From Verticillium longisporum (Eukaryota; Ascomycota; Sordariomycetes; Glomerellales; Plectosphaerellaceae), in contig JAETXT010000002.1 in assembly GCA_019188255.1 (NCBI GenBank), forward strand, positions 434,001 through 498,000: a DNA stretch of 64,000 bases. The letters are read 5' to 3'. This document shows positions 56,242 through 64,000 of the stretch, in pieces. Within the stretch, counting starts at the first letter, position 1. Every line of letters begins with the position of its first letter. A program made the translations under genes and the position numbers. The notes below the pieces were generated by a model. The model saw only the letters and a program-made list of their open reading frames with translations, searched no databases and had not been told where the DNA came from.

Positions 56242-57386
56242 ATCCAGCTTTGACAGGACTGTTTCCGGGTTATGGGGGACAAGCCCCGCTCCTCGAAAGC
56301 CTCCCTGGATGTTTTTTCTGTCATTGCTTGCTGAAATGCAGCCGAAAACGCCGGGAAGAAGTCCTCTTTGCTGATGTGCGTTGTACCCGCCCTCATCCTA
56401 TCCTCGATTTGCCGACCGTATGCTTTCTTTAGTGGGCCAAAACACCCAACATCGAGAGGCTGGAGTAGATGTGACGAATGAGGAGGCATACAGAGTGTGA
56501 TGATGTTGTTCTCCTTGCAGTAGAGTTCGAAGTCGACCGAGTGGTGACTTTCGTGGCCATCCAGGATCAGTAGGCGATAACCGCCCGAAGTACGGGACTT
56601 TGTATGCCTGTCAAAATGCCGAATCCATTCCAGACCAATATCATTCGTCGTCCAGCCGTTTGGAGATGTTGCGATTCTCCAGTCGCGAGAAATCGCGTCG
56701 TCCTGGTACCAGCTCGAGAGGTGGTACTTGCCCGAAACCACGATGAACGGCGGGACGGAGAAACCCAACGCGCCAACGCCCTGGATCACCGTAACCCATT
56801 CCCGGTTGCCTGGCTGCCTCATCTTCACATTGGACCGTCTTTCCGAACTGGTCACGACCATTCCGTTGGCGATAACGCCCATCTGGAAGCCGGTCTCGTC
56901 AAAGTTGTACATGTCAGCCTCTTGGATGCCGTACTTGGCGATCATGTTATGCACGAGGCGGAACCACGCGTTTATCGCGTCCGGATCTTCGCATTGGGCC
57001 CTCTTGTAGTCGTACTTGCGAAAGAAACGCGTCCGGAGCTCTGGTTGCCGTTTGACGAAGTTTGCGGCCCAGTTCTTCCCGACGCGTGGCGCGTCACGGT
57101 CGGCAAGCAGGCGATTCGCCATATCTCCGACCTCACCCAACCGGGGAGGGTAAGATCGCGCATCTAGGTCAAGGATATATTCGACAATAGTTTTCTCTTC
57201 TAGTACTGTTAATTTGGCAGAATTGGGCGGGCTTTCGCGTCGGGAGGGTTTGCCCTTCTGGCGTCGGAGGAGCGTCGTTAAGGGGACGGTGTAGATCCTC
57301 GCAGCACTCCGGGCGCTTAGGTTCGGGTCATTGTCCATAGCTTGGATAGCAAGGAATAATTGACCTTCTTTTGAAAGAGTCTCCAT
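56238..57386 (-). CDS. Pogo/Fot1-like transposase ORF1, family B copy 3
   Basis: Same 382-residue ORF1 as the other family B copies, with all three catalytic Asp (163, 276, 312), and the same A6 run that shifts the frame after QQAMTEK. Confidence 0.85.
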   Translation of the reverse strand: METLSKEGQLFLAIQAMDNDPNLSARSAARIYTVPLTTLLRRQKGKPSRRESPPNSAKLTVLEEKTIVEYILDLDARSYPPRLGEVGDMANRLLADRDAPRVGKNWAANFVKRQPELRTRFFRKYDYKRAQCEDPDAINAWFRLVHNMIAKYGIQEADMYNFDETGFQMGVIANGMVVTSSERRSNVKMRQPGNREWVTVIQGVGALGFSVPPFIVVSGKYHLSSWYQDDAISRDWRIATSPNGWTTNDIGLEWIRHFDRHTKSRTSGGYRLLILDGHESHHSVDFELYCKENNIITLCMPPHSSHLLQPLDVGCFGPLKKAYGRQIEDRMRAGTTHISKEDFFPAFSAAFQQAMTEKTSREAFEERGLSPITRKQSCQSWM

Positions 57387-57484
57387 CGCGGGCGGAGGTG
57401 GAATCTGTAGAATTCAGGTGTAGGTCGTGGGCCCGGGCGAAGTGAACCACTCGCTTGGGTGAACCACTCGCTTGTGGATTACGT

Positions 57485-57626
57485 TATACCTATCTAATTC
57501 ATTGATTATATAAGCTATGAATTACGTACTCCTAAGAGCTATGAATCCTAGCCCCGGTGATCACTATATCGGTGAATCCTATACAGTGATCACCGACCTA
57601 GGTAATCCCCTAATATTAGTTCAATA
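57485..57626 (+). repeat. Truncated copia-family LTR (3' part)
   Basis: Matches the last ~140 bp of the LTR at 44284-44570, beginning at its internal ATATACC and ending AGTTCAATA. The missing left part is replaced by the pogo element. Partly RIPed, similar to the solo LTR at 40209. Confidence 0.82.
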
Positions 57627-59101
57627 GAGGCCATGTATAATGGAGCCATGGAGGCCATTGCGAAAAAGTTAGAGAAATAAACTGGGGAGATAGGAGCAGC
57701 AGGAAGCGCTGTGTATTCCGAGAGAAAGTGCCTTTCTCTTAAAGGTGTCTCGTGATTAGTACAGGTAGCAAATGAATAATTGTTGCCCTTCCCTCCGACG
57801 TAGCTCTATCGGCTGTAAATATAACCAGTTGTCTCCCTGCGCTCGTTTTTCTTCCTGGCCCTCTACAATCAAATAGCAGGCGGTCCCCTGCCAGTCCTGT
57901 GGTCTCCATGGTCCTGGCACCTACTCAACGTTTTCAAAGCTAGACTTAGGCGTCGCATTTGATGAGAATACCATCTCCTCGCAGTAACGAGATGTCTTGT
58001 TTAATAGTCATCACTAGCTATGTCTAGTATATCTTACACACGCATCAAGCCGAAGAATGGCTCAAGCTTTTCCAGGCCTACTAGAGCGGTTCTCAGGGCC
58101 TGGTCACCCGGCAGGACTACCAGAGCCTGACGGCGCACTACCTTGAGCTAGTTGCGTCATCGAATGCTCGTTAGTCTATATGTTCCCTCGGTCCGTAGGG
58201 CCAAAGGCGCAGGGGCATATCGTAGGAGTCTATAATAAGAGGACTTCGTATAGCCGAGAAGAGACGAAAACGACTCCAGAGGTCAGTCGACCTACTCATG
58301 CATGTTCGAATAGGATCTGACAGAATCAATGGGTCAGGTTCAATTGGACCATATGCTTCCTTATCGACCTATCCCCGGAGTTCATCATGAGTGTGAAGCT
58401 GTGCCCTGTACCGTGACATGATTGTACGAATCGCTTCACATGACGACTGTCTCCTGACATCAGCAGACGCGATAAGGAGCAGTGTCCAGTTGTATGGCTA
58501 GAGCAGACACATAATCGCTACTCCAAAGACGGAAAGCAAGCAAGCGACAATCTGGCAGTGACAGAGACTTGGTGAACAAAAGGCTGATTCGAGTCTGCCG
58601 TAGCTTGAATAATACCAGTACTTCACCCTCGAGATATTGAAGGATAGAATGAGGACAAGCTGTATCGGCGCATGTTGATCAAGCACCCGATTGTCGCTTT
58701 GACGTCCCTCGAGCGTACAATGTCACACTGAACAGCAAAGAATGACGAAAGGGTTGATTGCACGAAGGTGGAAGGTCAATCAATTTCCCCTCTTTTCCCC
58801 CCAGCCTCTCTAGCAAGCCATCCGCCGGTGTCCGACGCAGCTGCAGTGCCTTGCATGCGCGTACCTGAAATCGTCCCCGAGACGCCGTGTCAACAACCCG
58901 GGCGGATTGGTGCGTCGCTCATTTCCAGGTCCCAATGAGGAAGGAGGTCAAGAGATCGGCAAACGTAGGTAATCTTTGCCCATGGCATCACAGCATGGAA
59001 CCCCGCTCGCAGACATGGCATAATACAGCAGCCCGCCTTGTCGTGAGAGATGGATCCAGACCATTCTTACTTCCCTTATAACATAGTACGACACAGTCAC
59101 G
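57627..59101. other. Intergenic, no supported gene
   Basis: Normal composition. No frame with a recognisable domain (longest about 64 codons). The last ~300 bases probably include the promoter and leader of the Asp-box protein gene. Confidence 0.5.
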
Positions 59102-60173
59102 ATGAGACACGTGTTGGTCGCCAGCCTGGCGGCTGTGGCTGCCGCTTCCTCCTTAGCCATGACTCCAGGCCAGCCACTCAACACACGACAGCAACGGACC
59201 CTGTCCTGGGCGCTGACGCCGACGAACAGCACGGCGCAGTTCCGGGGCCTCGCCGCCGTCTCGGACACGACGGCCTGGGTTTCGGGCACGCGAGGCACCG
59301 TCCTCCGCACCGTCGACGGCGGCGCCACCTGGACGTCTGTGGGACCGACGCTGGCGCCCGAAGACGCGGCGCTCCAGTTCCGCGACGTGCAGGCCTTTTC
59401 GGCCAACAAGGCTGTCATCCTATCCATCGGCGAGGGGACAGACTCGAGGATTTACGTCACGGAAGACGGCGGCACGTCATGGGATCTCGTTTTCACGAAC
59501 GAGGAGCCGACGGCGTTTTACAACTGCGTCGACTTTGAGGACCAGGAGAGAGGTCTCGCCGTCAGCGACCCTGTCGACGGCAAGTTCAGGCTCCTCGAGA
59601 CGAAGGACGGCGGGCGCAGCTGGGGCATCGTCGACCCCAGCGGCATGGCGCCGGCGCTGGCGGGTGAGTTTGGGTTCTCGGCCAGCGGGACGTGCATTAC
59701 GACGGCAGCGGGACGGTGGTACCTCGCCGCGGGCGGGGTTGATCCCGGGCGGGTGTTTCGCAGCGATGACGGCTACGACTGGGATGCGTCTAACGCATCC
59801 ATCACGGGAAGCGAGGCGGGTGGTGTCTTCTCGGTGCGGTTCCGCGACACGAAGAATGGCGTCGCGGTCGGCGGGGATTTCACTGTGCCGCAGGGTGCCG
59901 AGAGGAATGCGGCGTGGTCAAAGGATGAAGGGCAGACGTGGACTGCGGCCGAGACGTTTCCTCGCGGATACCGGTCGGCGACGGCATGGGTAGGGGGGCT
60001 CTGTAATGTTGCTGTGGCGGTCGGACCTACGGGGTCGGATGTGACGGTGGATGGCGGGAGGACGTGGACGGGGTTTGACGGGGGGGGCATTTGACAGTGT
60101 TGAGTGCGTTGGCAAGAATGTCTGCTGGGCTTCGGGACCTTCGGGGCGAGTGGCACGACTGGTGATTGGATAA
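59102..60173 (+). CDS. Secreted Asp-box (BNR) beta-propeller protein, C-terminus displaced by a G-run frameshift
   Basis: The protein resembles the Ycf48/sortilin/sialidase-like group of beta-propellers, usually annotated in fungi as an 'oxidoreductase' without proven activity. A signal peptide is seen at 1-19 (MRHVLVASLAAVAAASSLA). Asp boxes (SxDxGxxW-like): RTVDGGATW, VTEDGGTSW, ETKDGGRSW, RSDDGYDW, WSKDEGQTW, VTVDGGRTW. As given, the frame ends GFDGGGI at 60094. With seven rather than eight G at 60080-60087, it would continue AFDSVECVGKNVCWASGPSG and end VARLVIG at TAA 60171-60173, closing the propeller with a last conserved blade and Cys pair. I take this as the real end, so the sequence holds a one-base insertion (mutation or sequencing error). 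Intronless; ATG at 59102 chosen for the signal peptide. Confidence 0.82.
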
Positions 60174-60327
60174 TTTAGATGCGATAATAGGGTTGCAGGT
60201 ATGGGGTGATCTTGGTTCAATGCATTGAAAGTGTGAGGTGTCGAAAGGTGTTGGAAAGGTGTTGAAAAGGTGATGATGATGGACATGGTGTTTCACTGGG
60301 AAGGCCTCACACTTTGCGGCAGCGCCA

Positions 60328-60358
60328 CGGACAGCCACGGACAGCCACGGACAGCCAC
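60328..60358 (+). repeat. Tandem repeat, unit CCACGGACAG
   Basis: Three consecutive 10-bp units followed by a partial one, downstream of the Asp-box protein gene. Confidence 0.8.
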
Positions 60359-60550
60359 AGTTGCTGCACTAATGGTCAGCCTTCCGTGGCACAAAAGCTC
60401 CAGGCCCAGACTCCAGGCTCCAGGCTCTACGATCCCAAAACTACAGGTACCTAGGTACCTAGGCTCCGCCCCTCCAGCTCGGGCCAGTGTCTGAAACAGT
60501 GCTGTGGCAAGCCCCTGCAGCTGACTGAACGTGCAGTCCCTTACCAGGTA

Positions 60551-60580
60551 CGTAGGTACCTACCTAGGTAGGTACCTACG
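60551..60580. repeat. 30-bp perfect palindrome built of GGTACCTACC units
   Basis: The stretch CGTAGGTACCTACC followed by its exact complement TAGG...TACG is self-complementary over 30 bases, with a related partial copy (GGTACCTAGGTACCTAGG) at 60446-60463. Both lie upstream of the P450 gene. Confidence 0.85.
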
Positions 60581-60929
60581 GCATCCCCCCCCACCACCAC
60601 AGACACTCCCCAATGACGGCACTGCTAAAGCTTGAAGTCATGTTCACCCCAGCTCCAGCTTCAGCTCCAGCATCAGGCCTGGCTCCAGCTCCAGCAACAG
60701 GCCTGGCTTCAGATCGGATGGCGCCAGGCGCGCGGGCGGGCTGCTCGAAGACACCGGCCATCTCAACACCCGAGACATCAACACGACTGCCGATCTTCCC
60801 CTCCATTGCTTCTTCAGCCAACTCGAAACTCCCAGCCCTGACTGATATCATGATCATGACCGACCAACAAAGTATCCCCGCTTGATCACTTTGCCGCACA
60901 ACCTCGTTCCACCTCTTGCTCGGCCCAGC

Positions 60930-62738
60930 ATGGCTGACAATGCGACGCTGGTCGCCGACCACCACACCAGCTTGCGAGCGCAATTGCTCGAGCCCATCAC
61001 CGTCGGTCGATTGATCGCAACCCTCTTCGTGCTCTTTGTCGGCTCCCTCATCGTCGACTACACATGGAAGCCTACCTATCCCACCTCCATCCCCATGGTG
61101 GGTCATGGCAGGGGCTTCGTTCCGGGCTTCAAGAACTTCTTCGGCTACGTCTTCCACTATCGCGACTGGATCATCGAGGGATACGAAAAGGTGAGCCTCT
61201 TTGCGTCAACGCATTTGTCCTCGTCACCTGCCTCATAGTCTTTCCGGCCGCTGACGCCCACTAGCACACCAAGAACGACCGCGCCTTCATCGTCCCCGCC
61301 GCCGTCTCCCGCGCCTACGACATCATCCTGCCCCGCTCTCAGACCGCCTGGCTCCTCGAGCGCCCCGACAACGTCGTGTCTGCGCACAACGCCCACAACG
61401 ACGTGCTCTACTCCGACTACAACTTCCTCGGCAAGGAACACGCGCGCACCAAATGGTACAACCACGTTATCCACAGGTCGCTGGCCCGCCACCTGCCTGT
61501 CATCGTCTCCGGCATTGAGGAGGAGGTCGTGCACTCGACCGATGCCGCCTTTGGGCTCGACACGGAGGAGTTCAAGACGATCAATCTGTGGGAGGCGTGG
61601 TTGGGCATCGTACCTCAGGTCACGAACCGCATGCTGGTAGGCAACCCCCTGTGCCGCAATGAGGACTTCAACAAGAGCATGGTTGCCTTTGTGGATGCCG
61701 TCATCCTCAACTGCTTCCTCCTCAACATGATCCCCAAGATCCTGCACCCGCTCTTCGGGCCCCTCGTCACACTGCCCAACCGTCGCCACTGGAAGAAGGC
61801 CTCGAAGCACAGCATTCCGCTCATCGAGCAGCGCCTGCGTGACATGGCACGGAAGGAGGCCGGCGACCCAGAGTTCGAGAATTGGTCGCCACCTGAAGAC
61901 TTCATCACCTGGTCCATCCGCCTCGCCAGGGCCGAGGGCAACGTGGGCGAGCTGAACCCGGTCAACACGTCGCTGCGCCTGCTTCCCATCCAGTTCGCCG
62001 CCATCCACACGACTGTCCTCACGGGCCACAGCATGATCCTCGACCTCCTGACGTCGAACCCAGTCGCCGACTTCATCGAGGGCCTTCGCGAGGAAGCCGC
62101 GCGCGTGTTGGCCGAGGAGGGCGGCCACTGGACCAAGTCGGCCCTCTCGCGTCTTTATCGCCTCGACAGCGCCATTCGCGAATCTCAGCGACTTAGCAAC
62201 TTCTCTGCGACCCTCGTCGAGCGCGTTGTTGTCGCCAAGGAGGGTATCACCAACGAGGCCGAGGGCTGGCACGTGCCGCAGGGGTCGTACATCTCCTTCA
62301 ACCTGCAGGGCCTGCATCACGACGGCGACATGTACGAGAAGCCGGATGAGTACGACGCATTCCGGTTCAGTCGACAGAGGGAGGTGTATGAGGCGCTGCC
62401 AGCGGCGGAAAAAGATCCTGATGAGGGGTTGAGGTTGAAGAAACTGGGCATGGTAACGACGAGCGATCACCACTTGGCGTTTGGACATGGGCGGCATGCG
62501 TGGTGAGTCTTTCTGACCGTTTATCACAGGGGATGAAAAGCTGACAGAGTATAGTCCCGGTCGGTTCTTCGTGGCGCATGAGCTGAAGATGGTCCTTGCC
62601 CATCTGCTGCTGAACTATGACATTGCCCCATTCGAGGGCGAGAGGCCAAAGCCAAAGTGGGTCGGTGCAACCATCATCCCGCCGGTCGAGGTGACTATCA
62701 AGGTGAAGAGGAGAAAGGGCACTGTCCCGCAGGCGTGA
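60930..62738 (+). CDS. Cytochrome P450 monooxygenase, three exons
   Basis: ER-bound heme-thiolate monooxygenase; substrate unknown. Exons 60930-61190, 61265-62502 and 62555-62738 give 560 residues. Introns are 74 nt (GTGAGC, branch CTGAC, CTAG) and 52 nt (GTGAGT, branch CTGAC, ATAG); the second splits the codon of the heme-ligand Cys. An N-terminal membrane anchor lies at about residues 25-45 (IATLFVLFVGSLIV), followed by a proline-containing hinge. The I-helix has QFAAIHTTVLTG, in which His replaces the usual Asp, a variant seen in fungal P450s of the ent-kaurene-oxidase/GA14-synthase kind. ExxR is ESQR in SAIRESQRLS. The heme-binding loop after splicing is [17 protein letters not shown]. 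It ends KVKRRKGTVPQA. ATG at 60930 (MADNATLVADHH) is the first suitable start. No neighbouring biosynthetic genes are visible, so its pathway is open. Confidence 0.92.
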
Positions 62739-64000
62739 ACTGACATGATGATATGAAAATCTGGCGTTGACGCACGTGTGTGAAGTGGATATCACCTTTG
62801 CTTGAACTTTGATGATTCACATGCTTAATACATATCGATTCGATCATTGTTGTTCATCCAGCGTCTCCATTTCTCCTTCGGCGCCCCCTTTGGTGTTCGC
62901 TTCTGTCAGCTCGTTGCGTCCTGGTTTTTAAACTTGATACTCGCATGACCCCTTTCACTTCTGATATTTGACTTGGATCACAGCGTGATGATGGCCACAA
63001 GTTGAAAGCTGGCCTGTGATCTGTCTTGCTTTGTCCAAATGAATCCTTCTGGCCCTCTCCTTGCGATCTGATGAATCCTCTTTTTGGTGGCAGAATCGCT
63101 ACGATAGTGATCCTCCCTTGATCCTCCAACCAAAAGCATATCAGTCAAGCTGTGGGACGCACTATCTTGCTATGATGTTCCAGTCAGACCTACAGCGTTC
63201 TTCGGCTTGTGGCGCCTGAGCTGTGTTGTGGAATAGACAACGTGTTCATCTGTCTCTTTCTAGGTACATTGTCATGAATAGTCTCAAGTGACACATGCAT
63301 CGTCCTCGACAGCCTGCTACTCCTGACATACGCCAAGATGCTCTCAGAGATGCACATGATGGGGATCCAACGTTCACAGAGGGGTCATTGTCTTGATGGT
63401 GATGATGTACAGAGGTAGGCTGGCCTATTTACCGGCAATAGGTATATGCATGAAAAAGCATTCGGGACTTCTACAAGAGGGCCCTGGAGGAAAGCTTCTA
63501 GCAGAAAAGGGGTACAAACCAGCAGGTCAAAGCCGTGAACGAGGAGCATACAGCTCCAAGGGTCACGTGGCCCCTGAAGATGCCGACCAGTTCGAAGATG
63601 AACTAGCCACACCAGATATCTCGTCAACGCGAAAGCCTGTCTCGTGGGCATGTCTCTATGCAATTCTCTGTGCAATTTCCGGAGGACTTTCTATTAGACG
63701 CTGTGACCACCAGAGGAGAGGACATCGGAGAGTCCAGTGACTCCAGACAGGAGCACCAAACATCATCAACGACCCATATATCAGAGACGGCAAGAACGGT
63801 GCCAGAGCGCGTGTGTGCACACGCGTTCGACGCGTCTTGCGCCCCTGAACTTCTTTGCCATGCCTTCTGCATGGGCATCAAACATCTGCCCCTAACCAAC
63901 AACATTTCCAATCATCCTATTATTCACCAGAACATTCTTCGTATCAGCACCACACACCTTTCGTCTTTCATTAAAGCACGGCACACTACAGCATCACCAG
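62739..64000. other. Intergenic to window end, no supported gene
   Basis: Normal composition. A plus-strand frame at 63393-63740 (115 codons, middle part RKPVSWACLYAILCAISGG) and a minus-strand frame at 63385-63675 overlap and have no recognised domain. A near-palindromic GTGTGTGCACACGCG stretch lies at about 63811-63826. The last 150 bases are C/A rich and may be the leader of a gene beyond the window. Confidence 0.45.

Larger units (their letters stand above)
55626..57484 (-). mobile_element. Pogo/Fot1-like transposon, family B copy 3, at a chimeric junction
   Basis: 1,859 bp, one base shorter than the other two family B copies (a T-run at about 55958 has four T instead of five) and otherwise the same as 30153-32012 as far as I can see. 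TA at both ends (55624-55625, 57485-57486), but the left flank is TIR-element sequence and the right flank is the interior of a copia LTR. Confidence 0.9.
60174..60929. other. Intergenic with tandem and palindromic repeats
   Basis: Holds a CCACGGACAG tandem repeat (60328-60358), CTCCAGG-type repeats (60400-60430, 60645-60715) and GGTACCTAGG palindromes (60446-60463, 60551-60580). The frame at 60613-60885 is a product of the CCAGCT repeats. The last part is the P450 promoter. Confidence 0.6.

Noticed and set aside
61157..62527. 456-codon minus-strand frame opposite the P450 gene
   Set aside because: Antisense shadow of GC-rich P450 exons; it runs through the P450 intron borders and has no domain.
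58887..63740. Possible secondary-metabolite cluster around the P450
   Set aside because: No synthase, terpene cyclase, transporter or cluster regulator is visible; only the P450 and an unrelated secreted propeller protein are present.

Overview
The window is nuclear DNA of a filamentous ascomycete (Pezizomycotina, most likely a Sordariomycete). The evidence is short spliceosomal introns of 49-92 bp with GTRAGY-like donors and CTRAY branch sites, a velvet-family regulator, HIR1, a CFEM protein, an RTA1 protein and fungal P450s. Long A+T-rich blocks also carry the repeat-induced point mutation (RIP) signature: CpA and TpG are almost absent while CpG, CpC and CpT remain. The genus is not determinable from sequence alone.

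Layout. 1-2,777: 3' part of the histone chaperone gene HIR1. 2.8-10.7 kb: no convincing gene; the right part is pyrimidine-rich and probably the promoter/leader of the next gene. 10,719-11,960: three-exon velvet regulator (VosA-like). 12-15.9 kb: no supported gene. 15,928-36,618: one 20.7-kb nested transposon block. The outer TIR element has an 8-bp target duplication. Inside it lie a RIP-degraded Ty1/copia retrotransposon (19,546-29,414, TSD CTCTT) and three non-RIPed pogo/Fot1-like elements, and a foreign solo LTR sits in the copia 5' LTR. 36.6-43.2 kb: a gene-poor island with a copia solo LTR and an aminoglycoside-phosphotransferase-like kinase gene (41,081-42,779). 43,176-46,574: a RIPed hAT element with a younger solo LTR inside it. 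46.6-52.8 kb: a P450 pseudogene, a GPI-CFEM gene and an RTA1-type membrane protein gene with a one-base frameshift. 52,826-57,626: part of a second copy of the outer TIR element, a fourth pogo element and a truncated copia LTR. 57.6-64 kb: a secreted Asp-box beta-propeller protein (its end displaced by a G-run frameshift) and an intact three-exon P450.

History that can be read directly. The old elements were heavily RIPed, and RIP-context changes even reached their target-site duplications. The pogo elements and two short solo LTRs arrived afterwards and are not RIPed. Three pogo copies are almost identical. Two of them, in inverted orientation, flank a 1.2-kb segment that is flipped relative to the second copy of the host element, and the third sits at a junction between two unrelated host sequences. 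These are hallmarks of ectopic recombination at pogo copies.

Host genes are unlinked in function: chromatin assembly, developmental regulation, kinase-like phosphotransfer, cell-surface/secreted proteins and oxidative metabolism. I found no biosynthetic cluster, CRISPR array or operon-like system. The most unusual content is the transposon architecture and the shared frameshift of the pogo transposase.
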